A DNA stretch of 64,000 nucleotides from DATBGS01 sp036557885 (GCA_036557885.1 DATBGS010000131.1:1-64000); one strand, 5' to 3'. Positions 1 through 9,330 are shown, counted from the first letter of the stretch. The notes: generated from the sequence alone by a model not told the origin. Made by a program: numbers and translations.

Positions 1-503
1 ACGGTATAGAGCCGAGAGAGCGCAATGCCCGCGTGCTGGTGGTAGAGTTGCCACAAGGGGCTGTGGATGTGCGCGTAGAAGCGTGCTCCGCGTAAGAGGT
101 GAATGACCACCAGCGCTTCTTGCAGCAGCCGCTCGCAGAGCGCGTAGGGGCTGGGCGGCAGGTCTTCGAAGCGGATGGGCTTCTGGATGAGATCACGCTT
201 CTGGCTGAAGCGACGGTGCTCTGTGTCTCCCCAGGAGAGCAGGCACTTCTTCTGGCGCTCTTGCGCGGTGCGTAAAATCAGGTCGAAGGCGTAGCAGAGC
301 AGTTCCGCGCCAGCGGTGGGTTCCCAGAAGAGGCGCAGGGGCAGGTGGTGCAAGCTGTATTTGAGCAGCAGGAGCAAGTCCCAGGGCGAGAGCCAGCCCT
401 CCACCACGCCCATCAGGTAGCACGCCAGGAAGCGTGCCAGCGGCCATTCGTCGTTGCGCAGGGTCCGGTCCAGGTTGAAGTCATCGAAGGGGTCTTGTGA
501 CAT
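1..503 (-). CDS. Unrecognised protein, 3' end beyond window
   Basis: An open frame of 167 codons starts at the ATG at 503 (N-terminus MSQDPFDDFN) and runs off the left edge, so the C-terminus is not visible. An ACGAGG-like ribosome site lies about 11 bases upstream. The visible part is rich in Leu, Trp and aromatic residues (for example LSPWDLLLLLKYS) and reads as soluble, helical and possibly membrane-associated, without a clear signal peptide. I do not recognise the family. Frame openness and codon use match the neighbours, which supports a real gene. Confidence 0.6.
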   Translation of the reverse strand, partial: MSQDPFDDFNLDRTLRNDEWPLARFLACYLMGVVEGWLSPWDLLLLLKYSLHHLPLRLFWEPTAGAELLCYAFDLILRTAQERQKKCLLSWGDTEHRRFSQKRDLIQKPIRFEDLPPSPYALCERLLQEALVVIHLLRGARFYAHIHSPLWQLYHQHAGIALSRLYT

Positions 504-1001
504 AGGAGCCAGCCTCGTTTCTTGAGATGGCCCACAGCGCCACAGCGACTCTTTGTGCCCGGTCCAGAGGGGGAAAGAAAGCAGGGTGGGTGCAAAGCGG
601 GGCGAACCGCTACAATGCACCCGCTTTCCGCTCTGGTTGAAGTCCCAGGCGGGGAGTGCTGTGGCGCGGGGCGTGTTGATCACACACCTGCGTCAGCCGT
701 TCCATATTGAGTTGTGGGGAAAGAACGGAAAACGTTGGCTTGGTGAAAGTATAATCGAAAGGTTGGGAAAAGTCAAGAGGGTATTTTAATTGCTGAGCAT
801 ACTCGCCGGTCATTTTATGACTCGCTGGTCATTTTATGACTCGTGAGTATGTTCAGCAATTGCGCACCCACGCCTGCTGGGATGCCGACGCTACAAGCAC
901 ACGGCCTGGCTGCCCGCGCTACAGACCAAAGAAGCGCCAGGAAGCGCCCACAAGCATGTGGGTGCTTCCTGGCATCGCATACAACAATCAGCCGGGGAGG
1001 A
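504..1001. other. Intergenic region with an IS-end-like inverted repeat
   Basis: This is about 500 bases without a credible gene; the short ORFs here show no domain and no good ribosome site. It is less GC-rich than its surroundings around 715-860. The only structure I see is the inverted repeat with internal direct repeats at 788-861. The rest is unassigned. Confidence 0.5.
788..861. repeat. MITE-like inverted repeat with internal direct repeats
   Basis: The arms AATTGCTGAGCATACTC (788-804) and GAGTATGTTCAGCAATT (845-861) pair at 16 of 17 positions. The 40-base interior holds two exact 17-base direct copies of GGTCATTTTATGACTCG (808-824 and 827-843), each containing the small palindrome GTCATTTTATGAC. 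Terminal inverted repeats plus repeated internal sites resemble fused ends of an insertion sequence that has lost its body. No transposase is present. Confidence 0.6.
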
Positions 1002-2864
1002 TTAGTCGCCGCTCACCTTGATTGAGCTAATAAAGCTCCCCCAGTTGCCGAGTTGCCCGCGCGTGCCGCCGCAGGTGAAGTCGGACAGGAATTGGCTGAG
1101 GGTGCAAGTCTGAGCGATATACTCGGTTTCAAACCAGACCGTCCCACCAACCGCAACCGCCGCCGAATAGTCGCCCCAGCGTGGGCGGTTCTGCCCGCTA
1201 ATAAACGGGTATTCGGTGAACCCATCCTGCGGTCCCACGCCTTCCGCCGCGACGTGAATATCGCTGGCGCCATGCCCAACATCAACAAAGACATACGCCG
1301 CGCTGGGGAAATGGTCCTGACCAACCAGCGTAAAGGCCAGCACGCCTTTGCCGCCGTGTGTCACACCAAGCGCCCCATAGATCACGTTGTTGTTGGCAGC
1401 GGAGACATAGCCCTGGCGAAGCACCTCAGCGCCGACGCCATGCTCAGTAGACACCCTGGGCGAGAGGATGAAGTAGGCCAGTCCCGCCTGTGGTGTGCCG
1501 TTCACGGTCACAGCCGTATCCAGACTGGTCCAGAGCTTGCCATCCGCAAAGACCACCTGATTGATCCTGGTATCGCCGCTGTCCAGTTGCCCTTCCTTCG
1601 CGGTGGGGTCAGTCCCCTCGTTAGGGCAGCCAGCATTCAGGCAGTCAGCCAGAGGCACGGAGCCGACTTTCTGGCTGGAACGCGGCGCCCGCTGGAACGC
1701 TTCGGCGGTGACAACGCCATTCGTCAGTTGCAACGAAGGATTGTTGCCATTCAGCGAACTGGTATTGGTCAGTGCCCAGATGTCCAGGCGGTTGTCGGGG
1801 GCGAGCAGGGAACTCACAAAGAACTCGGTCCCCGCGTGATCTCCGGCGTAATGCCCATCGGGAACATTCGATGGAATCACCGAAAAGCCGGGTTCGTTGG
1901 CTCCGGTTACTTGCAGGTTGTCAAGATGGACAATCAGCGGATTCGCCACGCCATTGACCAGCGCCTTCTTGGAGATCGCGTAAATCTGGGCCGTCGTGAA
2001 GCCAGGGCCAAAGAAGGAGAACTCATTGGTGGTGACGTAGAAGCCATTGGCGTCCGCGCCGATATGCGGGAAGTCGCCCAGGCAGGGGCCAAGGGCGCAG
2101 CCATGATTGGGCTGCCCGGCGGTGCCATCGTCTTCCACATGGAAGCTGTAGAGGTTCCAGGTGCCGGTGGGGTCAGCGGTCTGGCTGACCGCAAAATCAA
2201 TGTGATTGCTGCCCGTCAACCTGCCAGCAGGCGTCGTGTCCAGCGTCAGGACGTTCAAGAACCAGCGCTGCGACCCTGCATCAAAGAGGCACGTGGGGTC
2301 GGTCAGTTCCGGGCCGCGCACGCCTGTGGTGCGGTTAATAGCAAAGGGATAGTGGAAAAACGTATTGAGAGAGGTTGGTCCTTTGAGGGCTTGATGGGTC
2401 GTCGTGCTGTAGACCTCCATCACATCATTGAGCGCTTCAACCGCAAACCCATTGCCCGCGCAGAAGCCACCGTCTGGCGGCTCGACGCTAAAAGCGTTTC
2501 CGCCATCAGCAAAGCGGGTATTGAAGAAATTCAGCCCGTTGAAGCCAGAGATGCTATTATTCTGGTCTGTGACCTGCTGCGCGATCACATCTGGCGAGCC
2601 GATGCCGTCTGCCTCGTCTCCTTCATCATTGCTGTCATTATCAGCGTCTGGGGCAAATTCATCGGTAACGGGGCCAGTCGTGGGGGCGGCGTTGGAAGCG
2701 TCCGGTGAGGTGGTGCCCATCGAAGTCAGGCGGCTCACGGTGGATTGCGGGCTGGAACTGCCTGCCGCGCGTGTCGAAGCAGGCGCTAAAAAGACCAGGG
2801 CAGTGATCACGCTGAAGCTGGTGAGCGCAACCAGCAGGAGATGACTCGCGTTTTTCTTTAACAT
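1002..2864 (-). CDS. Large secreted protein, probable beta-rich fold
   Basis: The 620-residue protein starts at ATG 2864 (MLKKNASHLLLVAL), with GGGAG about 13 bases upstream. A longer frame to 2924 lacks a ribosome site. Residues 1-33 form a Sec signal peptide: KK, a hydrophobic core, then an APASTRA cleavage region. A Ser/Thr/Asp-rich low-complexity linker follows to about residue 95 (DADNDSNDEGDEADG). The rest is Gly/Asn/Phe-rich with several cysteines and short repeated motifs such as DFPHIGADANGFYVTTNEFS, as in extracellular beta-propeller-like proteins. I cannot name a family. It has its own transcription unit, divergent from the acyltransferase pair. Confidence 0.75.
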   Translation of the reverse strand: MLKKNASHLLLVALTSFSVITALVFLAPASTRAAGSSSPQSTVSRLTSMGTTSPDASNAAPTTGPVTDEFAPDADNDSNDEGDEADGIGSPDVIAQQVTDQNNSISGFNGLNFFNTRFADGGNAFSVEPPDGGFCAGNGFAVEALNDVMEVYSTTTHQALKGPTSLNTFFHYPFAINRTTGVRGPELTDPTCLFDAGSQRWFLNVLTLDTTPAGRLTGSNHIDFAVSQTADPTGTWNLYSFHVEDDGTAGQPNHGCALGPCLGDFPHIGADANGFYVTTNEFSFFGPGFTTAQIYAISKKALVNGVANPLIVHLDNLQVTGANEPGFSVIPSNVPDGHYAGDHAGTEFFVSSLLAPDNRLDIWALTNTSSLNGNNPSLQLTNGVVTAEAFQRAPRSSQKVGSVPLADCLNAGCPNEGTDPTAKEGQLDSGDTRINQVVFADGKLWTSLDTAVTVNGTPQAGLAYFILSPRVSTEHGVGAEVLRQGYVSAANNNVIYGALGVTHGGKGVLAFTLVGQDHFPSAAYVFVDVGHGASDIHVAAEGVGPQDGFTEYPFISGQNRPRWGDYSAAVAVGGTVWFETEYIAQTCTLSQFLSDFTCGGTRGQLGNWGSFISSIKVSGD

Positions 2865-3326
2865 AGATGCTCGCTTACTCCCTTTTCGATAACGGAGTCG
2901 GCGTCTTTGCCAACCCCAACTCATCCATAAGCGTCCTCATGGACATCCGAGGAAAGACCGCGAGGGATACCCTGTTTGCCTGGGGTGGTGCCTCCTTTCT
3001 CGCCGCAGGCCCGGCGCGACCTTCACTACAAGCCCTGACCCGTACCAACGCACATGAGCAGGGGGTGCTCTTGCTGCGCAGTCAGAGCACAAAGCAGGCG
3101 CGGATGCACAACGGGGAGTTTTACAGCCAGCGCCGACTCTCGCCAGAAATGAGGGAACCGTACAAAGATGCCCTTCAGGAAATACGCAGAAACGTTACTT
3201 CAGAAATAGCGCTTTCCCTTGTGCTATACTGACAAGCGAGGAGGCAAGATACGCCACTTCATCCGAGCGTAAGACAGGGATGATCCCACGCGCCGCCTGG
3301 CCTGGCCGGGTGTTTGGGAGCATGCC
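2865..3326. other. Divergent intergenic region upstream of acyltransferases
   Basis: This is about 460 bases between divergent genes. A 121-codon plus-strand frame (2867-3232) exists but has no ribosome site and a composition unlike a protein, so I do not call it. The recognisable element is the extended -10 promoter at 3220-3230. Confidence 0.5.
3220..3230 (+). promoter_or_regulatory. Extended -10 promoter for acyltransferase operon
   Basis: TGTGCTATACT matches an extended -10 (TGn plus TATAAT-like) with no good -35. The same 11-mer occurs upstream of the PRPP synthetase and DUF1152 genes. Transcription would start near 3237, about 90 bases before the ATG at 3327. Confidence 0.5.
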
Positions 3327-4673
3327 ATGCGTGATCTGCTGCAAAGACAATGGCGCGAATGGTGCCTGAACCTGCGCCCGCGCGAGCTATTCTACTGGCT
3401 TGTCCAGAACCTACTGCGGCTGGTCGTCAGGCTCAGAATGCGCGTCCAGATCATCGGAAGCGAACGGTATATCCCGCCCGCCCCCGCGACCCTGCTGCTC
3501 AGCGGGCATAAACGCGATTGGGATATGCTCGTCATCGCTCCCCACCTCTATTACCTGCGCGGCTGGTGGCGTCCCGATGGGCGGCGCATGGCCTTTGCGG
3601 GCCGCGAAGATATGTTTACCCCTGGCTTTTTCGTCGAAATTGTCGGCGGTTGGGAATGGCCGCGCTGGGCGCAATACGTGTTTGAGCGCCTCAGCCTGCG
3701 GCCCATCATCACGCCGCTGCGCGCCCATCCCATCCTGCGCGTGCCCCAATTCAACCTGCGCCATTATCTCTTTGAACTGCAACGCGAAGAGGGCGATCTG
3801 CTGCTGGGCGACGTGTTGAGCGAGGAGCTGCTGGAACGCCTGGACCGCCAGAGCAACGCGCTGGCCCGGCGCAAACGCAAGGCGGCGCCGCGCCCCAGCC
3901 GCGAACTGCACATCAGCGAGGTGCTGACCTGGGGCTATCGAGAGGCGCTGATGCCCTACCTGCGCCAGCGCTTTTTGCTGCCCCGGCGCTACACTGAATA
4001 CAAAGAGCGCCAGCGCCTGAAGCTGGCGCGGCAACTCCAAACGCTGGCCGATGTGCTCAAGCAGGGCGACACGCTCTGGCTGGCGCCCGAAGGCCGCATT
4101 ACCCCGGACGGCGCGGTGCGCCATATCCTCAGCGGTGTGGGCCAGGTGTTGGACCTCGCGCCGCCGGGCACCCGCGTGCTGCCCGTCAACATCAGCTACG
4201 ACTTTATGACCACCGGACGCGCGCGCGCCTGCATCTGCATCGGGCCGCCGCTGACCGCACTGGCTGGGCTGGCGCGGGCAGAACTGAGCGAGCGTATCAG
4301 GAGCGCTATCACGCGCCAGACGGTGGTCACGATGAGCATGCTGGGCAGCAGCTTCCTCTGGGAGCGCCTGCAACAGGGCCAGCCCGTCTTTGACGCGAAG
4401 ACGGCCTACAGCGCCCTGGCCCAAAAGATGCAAACGCTTGCTATGCAGCCGGTCATTCTGGAGCACGGCTTGCTGCGGGCCAACGGGCTGCGCAAGCGGC
4501 TGCGGGGCTTCCTGCGCTATGGCTGCCGCGCCGGGCTGCTGATCGCCGGGGCAGGCAGCACCTATCAGATTAACCCGACGCCGTTTCAGGGGCAGCACGA
4601 CACGTTCTTCTGGCGCAACCCGCGCTATTGCGTCAATGAGTTGGCTGCTTTGGAAGAGACGCTGGCAGTATAA
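3327..4673 (+). CDS. PlsC-like phospholipid/glycerol acyltransferase 1
   Basis: The 448-residue protein starts at ATG 3327, with TGGGAG about 6 bases upstream. It has the acyltransferase HX4D motif in SGHKRDWD (about residues 53-58) and a later PEG motif in LWLAPEGRIT, the arrangement of 1-acyl-glycerol-3-phosphate acyltransferases. It is longer than classical PlsC (about 250 residues), with an Arg-rich insert (LARRKRKAAPRPSR) between the two motifs and a helical C-terminal extension. The role is probably acyl transfer to a phospholipid or glycolipid at the cytoplasmic membrane face; the substrate is unknown. The next gene is a paralogue with the same layout, so the two likely form one operon. 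Confidence 0.8.
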   Translation: MRDLLQRQWREWCLNLRPRELFYWLVQNLLRLVVRLRMRVQIIGSERYIPPAPATLLLSGHKRDWDMLVIAPHLYYLRGWWRPDGRRMAFAGREDMFTPGFFVEIVGGWEWPRWAQYVFERLSLRPIITPLRAHPILRVPQFNLRHYLFELQREEGDLLLGDVLSEELLERLDRQSNALARRKRKAAPRPSRELHISEVLTWGYREALMPYLRQRFLLPRRYTEYKERQRLKLARQLQTLADVLKQGDTLWLAPEGRITPDGAVRHILSGVGQVLDLAPPGTRVLPVNISYDFMTTGRARACICIGPPLTALAGLARAELSERIRSAITRQTVVTMSMLGSSFLWERLQQGQPVFDAKTAYSALAQKMQTLAMQPVILEHGLLRANGLRKRLRGFLRYGCRAGLLIAGAGSTYQINPTPFQGQHDTFFWRNPRYCVNELAALEETLAV

Positions 4674-4701
4674 ACGCGCCTTGTACCAAGCCAGAGATGG
4701 T

Positions 4702-4758
4702 CCGGCGCGGTGGCCGGGGCTACGAGCGGCAAGCCGGTAGCCCCGGCCACCGCGCCGG
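4702..4758. repeat. Perfect 22-bp-stem hairpin of the GGGGCTAC repeat family
   Basis: Two perfectly complementary 22-base arms (4702-4723 and 4737-4758, starting CCGGCGCGG) enclose a 13-base loop between the two acyltransferase genes. No T-run follows on the plus strand. The arms contain CCGGGGCTAC, the core of a dispersed repeat seen throughout the window. A GACCCTGGCGGCGCTACAAG repeat half follows to about 4795. Confidence 0.75.
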
Positions 4759-4814
4759 GCAGTGCGCCGCCGACCCTGGCGGCGCTACAAGGGCCGCCTC
4801 GAAGGAATAACTGT

Positions 4815-6275
4815 ATGCACATCAATGTTCGCGGGTTGCTATACGATCTTCGGACGAACCTCCACCCGCGCGAACTCTTTTATTGGAGCGTGGGCAACGG
4901 CGTCTATTGGACGTTTCGCCTGGGCATGCGCGTGGAACTGTATGGCATGCGCGAACACTTTTGCCCGCCCGCGCCCGCCACGCTCATCATTGGCGCCCAC
5001 AAGCGCGACGCCGACCCCATGTTGTTTGCTGCCTTCAGCCACTACCCGCGTGGCTGGCTGGCGCCAGATGCCCGGCGCACCGCCTTTACCGCGCGCTCGG
5101 ATATGTGGGAGCCGGGCTTTCTGGCAACCGTCGTGGGCTACAAAGGCTGGCCGCCCTGGATACAATATCTGCTGGACCACACCAGCTTTGCGTCCGTCGC
5201 CACCCTCATGCGCGCCCAGCCCATCCTGCGCATCCCCGAATACACCCTGCGCCAGTATCTGCGCAGCGTTCTCAAGGACGAAGGCGACCTGCCGCTCAGT
5301 CAGGTGCTCAGCGAGCGCACCCTGTCACTTTTTGCGCGGGGGCGGCCCGACGGGGACGCAGGGGCTACCCCTCAAAGCAGGGGCACGGCAGGGGGACGGC
5401 CCGGCACGGAGGCCGGGGCTACAAGCAGGGCGGCAGCGGTAGGCACGCTTAGTGTGAGCAAGGTGCTGGGCTGGGCCTATCGTCCGCTCACCGCCCGCTC
5501 TATTCGGGCGCATATGCTCGCGCAGGGGCGCTATGAGCAGCTGCGCGAGGCATGGCAGACGCAGATAGAGCAGGAGATGGAGACGCTGGCGCGGGTGCTA
5601 GACAGCGGCGACACGCTCTGGTTTGCACCGGAGGGTGCCGTCTCGCTGGATGGGCGGCTGCTGCGCCTGCGCAGCGGGCTGCACATGCTGCTCGCCAAAG
5701 CCAGAGCCGATGCGCGCTGTCTTCCCGTCAACGTTTCGTATGACTTTATGAGCACTGAGCGCCGAAAGATCGTCTGCCTGGGCGTTGGGCCTGCGCTGGA
5801 AGGGCTGCGCGGCCTGGAGCAAGCTGAGCTTTCTGCGCGCGTGGCCCCGGCAATGGTGCGCCAGACCGTTGTCACCATGACCCAGCTTGGCAGCGCCCGC
5901 CTGATGGCGCATCTGGCTGAGCAGCGGCTAGAGTTTGCCCCGGAAGAAGAGGCGCCGCTCATCGCCGCGCACGCGCGGCGCCTGACTGATCTGGGTGCCT
6001 GGGTGCAGCGCGATTTGCTCACGAAGCGCGGCCTGCGCCGACGGCTGCGCGCCTTCTTGAGCTACTGCCAGAAGCGCCGCCTGCTGCTCCCCGACAAAAA
6101 CGGCGGCTATCGCATCAATGCCGAGGCCATCACCGGCACGCGCAGCAGCACCTTCTGGGAAAATCCAGCGCGCTATTCGGCCAATGAACTCGCCGCGCTG
6201 GAGGAAATGCTCCAGAAATATACACCCCAGAGCGATTCCGATACCAGAGAAGCGCTTGCTTCTCCGCCTCTTTGA
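4815..6275 (+). CDS. PlsC-like acyltransferase 2 with in-frame repeat insert
   Basis: The 486-residue protein starts at ATG 4815 (MHINVRGLLYD), with GAAGGA upstream. The frame stays open back to 4710 only through repeat DNA, so I reject the longer start. It is paralogous to the preceding gene: HX4D in GAHKRDAD, FAPEGAVS as the second motif, and a similar Arg-rich C-terminal part. Between these motifs a Gly/Ala-rich segment (GRPDGDAGATPQSRG, then GTEAGATSR) is encoded by copies of the dispersed GGGGCTAC repeat (5338-5445) and is absent from the paralogue. It probably forms a surface loop between catalytic halves. Likely co-transcribed with 3327-4673. Confidence 0.8.
   Translation: MHINVRGLLYDLRTNLHPRELFYWSVGNGVYWTFRLGMRVELYGMREHFCPPAPATLIIGAHKRDADPMLFAAFSHYPRGWLAPDARRTAFTARSDMWEPGFLATVVGYKGWPPWIQYLLDHTSFASVATLMRAQPILRIPEYTLRQYLRSVLKDEGDLPLSQVLSERTLSLFARGRPDGDAGATPQSRGTAGGRPGTEAGATSRAAAVGTLSVSKVLGWAYRPLTARSIRAHMLAQGRYEQLREAWQTQIEQEMETLARVLDSGDTLWFAPEGAVSLDGRLLRLRSGLHMLLAKARADARCLPVNVSYDFMSTERRKIVCLGVGPALEGLRGLEQAELSARVAPAMVRQTVVTMTQLGSARLMAHLAEQRLEFAPEEEAPLIAAHARRLTDLGAWVQRDLLTKRGLRRRLRAFLSYCQKRRLLLPDKNGGYRINAEAITGTRSSTFWENPARYSANELAALEEMLQKYTPQSDSDTREALASPPL
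5338..5445 (+). repeat. Dispersed GC-rich repeat inserted in frame
   Basis: This segment contains GGGGCTACCCCTCAAAGCAG, GGGGCACGGC and GGCCGGGGCTACAAGCAG, words otherwise found in intergenic repeat clusters (for example 55955-56170 and 52250-52475). It lies inside the acyltransferase gene without breaking the frame. Confidence 0.75.
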
Positions 6276-6534
6276 TGAAGGCGTCTTTGCCATCCATATG
6301 GTACCGATACGGCACGTCTCTGACGTGCATCGCTTTTCCTCCTCTGGCGTATTGCTTCCAGCGCGCTCACCCAACGCGCATTTATATGCAGACGGGTCAG
6401 AAGGGGAAAGGTAACGGGCAACGGTTGTGACTGTCCTGTGGGGATTCTGTGACTTTTTCCTGTTGGAACACATCTGCCAGGGAGCATACTGAAAGAAAAG
6501 AACAGCCCCTCGTAGCAAAGGAGGTAGCATCCCG

Positions 6535-7929
6535 ATGCAAGCAACATTTTGTAACAATTGTGGCAAGCCCCTGCCCGCCGGGTCAACCTTTTGTGGGGAA
6601 TGTGGTGCGCCGCAAAAGCCCGCCATGCCCCATACGCCAAACACTCCGGCCCCATCACTGAGCGCGGAAACCATGCGAGCCAGCGCGCCGCCCTCAGGCG
6701 GCGGCGATTACGCCCCCACCCAGTATCAGCCCCCGCCACCACCAGGAACGCCCTCGCTGGTCGCGCACGCCGGGCAGGATGCGTATGCCTCACAGTATCC
6801 TCCAGCGCCAGGATATGGGCCAAACAATGCTGGCGGCTACCCTGGTCCTTCTGGCCCGCAAGGTCCGGCAATGGTGCCTCCCCCGGCGTATGTTCCTGGG
6901 CCGCCGCCGGTGGTGACGCCGGGCGGGGGGGTCGCGCCCTGGGCGCAGCCACAAAAGAAGCGCACCGGCCTGAAGGTTGGGCTGGGCTGTCTGGTGGCAA
7001 TTGTATTGGTGGTCCTCCTGCTGGGCGGCGGTGGCTTTTTCCTCTATAAAAAGCTCTCCTCCAAGAGCAGTTCTACGGCGAGTGGCACGCCTGGCGCCAG
7101 CGCAACCGCCAGCGCCACGCCTGGCGGCAATCCGGCAGGCACGCAAACGCTGAATGACATCAACCGCGAGGCGATCTACGCCGGGGGAGACTTCACCATC
7201 ATAAGCGCAAAAGAGGCGGCTTCGCTGCCAGAGTTGCAGCAATCTGACCCCACGCTCAACGTGCTGGAGGTGCAGATCAAAGAGACGAACCAGGGGACTC
7301 GTGGCCTTAATCCTACGTTCACAGCGATTGGCGCCGATGGCAAAGCCTCCTCCCTGTACTCTTCCTCTCCCGCGTCCGTGGGCGCCTTCTGGAACCCTGG
7401 CACGACGGCGAGCGGCGCCCTCTTTTTTAAGGTGCCCAGCGGCAGCAAGATCGGCGATTTTGTGATTCAGATTGGCAACAGCATGGAATTGCCCGTGTCG
7501 GTCCCGCTGACGGGCACGTATGACCCGAACCAATGGCAGCCGGTGACGTATCCGATCAACAAGAGCGTCATGATTGATATTGGGCGGCTCAAGCTGACGG
7601 TGACACAGATAGAGGTGGTCACCTGGAACCCTGGCTTTCAGGCACCCAAGGACATGCGTTTGCTGCGGATGTACCTGCATGTGGAGAGTAACGAAGCGCT
7701 GGCGGCAAACGTTGGGAGTGGGAACTACGTGCTCGTCTTCCCTAACGGAGATCGCGCCAAGGCAACGGTCATCTATGGTTCACTGATAGATGCGGGGGTC
7801 GCTGGAGGCGAGAGTAAGGATGTGGGCTATGATACCTGGGTGGTTCCGCCAGAGCCAGCCGACTATGGCATGGCCTTCTTCAATTCAGATGGCACACCTG
7901 CCGGGCAGATAGACCTGGGCACCGTCTAG
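6535..7929 (+). CDS. Zinc-ribbon, single-span membrane protein with extracellular domain
   Basis: The 464-residue protein has a strong ribosome site (AAAGGAGG) about 11 bases before ATG 6535. Residues 6-24 form a four-cysteine zinc ribbon (CNNCG then CGECG). A Pro/Gly/Tyr-rich linker runs to about residue 140, followed by one membrane segment (about 146-170, LGCLVAIVLVVLLLGGGG) ending in KK. The external part begins with a Ser/Thr/Ala linker and continues as a beta-rich domain resembling the DUF4352/telokin-like fold. The zinc ribbon faces the cytoplasm. The same N-terminal module starts the Ser/Thr kinases at 31-39 kb, so this may be a kinase-lacking member of that sensor set. Function unknown. 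Confidence 0.7.
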   Translation: MQATFCNNCGKPLPAGSTFCGECGAPQKPAMPHTPNTPAPSLSAETMRASAPPSGGGDYAPTQYQPPPPPGTPSLVAHAGQDAYASQYPPAPGYGPNNAGGYPGPSGPQGPAMVPPPAYVPGPPPVVTPGGGVAPWAQPQKKRTGLKVGLGCLVAIVLVVLLLGGGGFFLYKKLSSKSSSTASGTPGASATASATPGGNPAGTQTLNDINREAIYAGGDFTIISAKEAASLPELQQSDPTLNVLEVQIKETNQGTRGLNPTFTAIGADGKASSLYSSSPASVGAFWNPGTTASGALFFKVPSGSKIGDFVIQIGNSMELPVSVPLTGTYDPNQWQPVTYPINKSVMIDIGRLKLTVTQIEVVTWNPGFQAPKDMRLLRMYLHVESNEALAANVGSGNYVLVFPNGDRAKATVIYGSLIDAGVAGGESKDVGYDTWVVPPEPADYGMAFFNSDGTPAGQIDLGTV

Positions 7930-7940
7930 GCGGTGGTACT

Positions 7941-9122
7941 CTAATCCTGGGGGCGGCGCACCGGCTGCGGCGCGAAGGCGGGCTGGAGCGCGCCGCCCGG
8001 CCAGACGGGTCGTGGCAAATTGAGTGGCTGATCTACGTGGACCTTGATGGGAATGCTCCCCGCCCAGCGCGTCACCGCTGTCGCAGTGGCGGCCTCCTGG
8101 CGCGCGAGGTAGCGGTCTGGGATCAACTGAATTACCGCGCCGGGCAAGCCCATCAATACGTTCAGTGCCAGCAGACTCAGCGACAGTTCCAGCGAGAGGC
8201 CGCTGGCAATGCCCAGGAGTCCCAGGAAATAGACCAGCGCGCTATCGCGGGTGCCCACGCCCGCAAACGAGATGGGCAGCGCCTGCGCCATACACACCAG
8301 CGTCATCACCCAGGCCAGATTCAGATAGGAGACATGAATCCCCAGCCCCAGACAAAACTGGTACGCAACCCCGATCAACGCCAGTTGATAGACCAGGCTC
8401 AGCAGCAGCACGCGCCCCAGCCGGTGCCAGGTCGTTTGATAGGAGCGAAGTCCATTCCAGAGCGGCTCCAGCCACTCCCCAGGCAGCGGCGCGCAGGGCG
8501 CTGCATCCGGCGATGGCGCCAGCCGACGCTTCCAGGGCAGACGCAGCACGCGGCTGATGGGCCGCAAATAGCGATCAAGCCAGCCCGAAAGACGTTTGCT
8601 GAGGAACAGGACATGAATGCCCAGCGACCCCACCAGGGCAACCAGCGTCAGCGCCATCCAGACCGGCCAACCCGGAAGCGTGGGCGTCAAGATCAGGCCC
8701 ACCAGCGTAATCAGCGACGTCGCCAGGAACAAAATCACCTGATCCACCAGCACCGACGCCCAGACCTTCTCGGCCTTGTGCGACGCCCGGCCCAGCAGGA
8801 CCGCTTTGACGGCATTCCCGCTTTCCTGCCCAGGCAGCACCAGATTGTAAAACAGCGCGATGTACGTCAGGCGCAAGACGCGCAGCACGCCGATGCGAAT
8901 ACCCTGCTCGCCCAGCAGCTCGCGCCACTTGTAAGATGCCGCCAGAATCGCCACAAAAGAACAGCCAGCCGCCGCTGCCAGCGGCCAGCCGGCCACCTGT
9001 CCGAGTGTGCTGACGATATGATTCAGGCCAAAATGCCCCAGATGAAACACCAGAAAGATCAGCCCGGCGCTTGCCCCCACCCGTAAGAGCATCATCACCA
9101 CCCGCTTTATCGTTGCAAGCAT
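7941..9122 (-). CDS. LPG-synthase-TM (UPF0104/MprF-like) membrane protein
   Basis: The 393-residue protein has about eight hydrophobic segments. The family hallmark is the stretch around LRLTYIALFYNLVLPGQESG, followed by a conserved KAVLLGR region, as in the lysylphosphatidylglycerol synthase transmembrane family (Pfam PF03706). It lacks the MprF aminoacyl-transfer domain, so a flippase-like or lipid-glycan role is more likely than lysyl transfer. I chose ATG 9122 because AGAAGGA lies 11 bases upstream; ATG 9152 is possible, with a TATACT box just before it. It ends 11 bases from the convergent zinc-ribbon gene. A paralogue lies upstream at 9323. Confidence 0.75.
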   Translation of the reverse strand: MLATIKRVVMMLLRVGASAGLIFLVFHLGHFGLNHIVSTLGQVAGWPLAAAAGCSFVAILAASYKWRELLGEQGIRIGVLRVLRLTYIALFYNLVLPGQESGNAVKAVLLGRASHKAEKVWASVLVDQVILFLATSLITLVGLILTPTLPGWPVWMALTLVALVGSLGIHVLFLSKRLSGWLDRYLRPISRVLRLPWKRRLAPSPDAAPCAPLPGEWLEPLWNGLRSYQTTWHRLGRVLLLSLVYQLALIGVAYQFCLGLGIHVSYLNLAWVMTLVCMAQALPISFAGVGTRDSALVYFLGLLGIASGLSLELSLSLLALNVLMGLPGAVIQLIPDRYLARQEAATATAVTRWAGSIPIKVHVDQPLNLPRPVWPGGALQPAFAPQPVRRPQD

Positions 9123-9199
9123 AAATGCCGTCGTCCTTCTAGTGCCAAACATCGGTACGTGTTCGTAGTATACCGCCGTTTTTCGCTTCGCTGCCTGGG

Positions 9200-9330
9200 T
9201 GCCTGGCGAATAAATTCCCCCAGAGGGGGCAAGCTGCGGCTATGGGCCTGCGGGCCACCCTAAGGCAGAAGGGCACCCTAAGGCAGAAGGGCACGGCGGC
9301 GAGTCCGCCTTCGCGGACTGGGCTACTCAG
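9200..9330. repeat. Dispersed repeat cluster between the two membrane genes
   Basis: The segment starts GGCGAATAAATTC (family B) and continues with GGGCCTGCGGGCCACC, two tandem CCTAAGGCAGAAGGGCA units and a GTCCGCCTTCGCGGAC palindrome, ending near GGGCTACTCAGG. It resembles the clusters at 26205, 48930, 51495 and 63148. Confidence 0.7.

Noticed and set aside
1053..2708. 551-codon plus-strand open frame opposite the secreted protein
   Set aside because: It is a high-GC shadow: no ribosome site, no domain, and the opposite strand has a signal peptide and normal composition.
2867..3232. 121-codon plus-strand frame in the divergent gap
   Set aside because: No ribosome site, no recognisable features, and it overlaps the likely promoter region of the secreted protein.
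3411..4598. 395-codon minus-strand open frame
   Set aside because: It is antisense to acyltransferase 1, which has conserved motifs. The antisense product has no domain.
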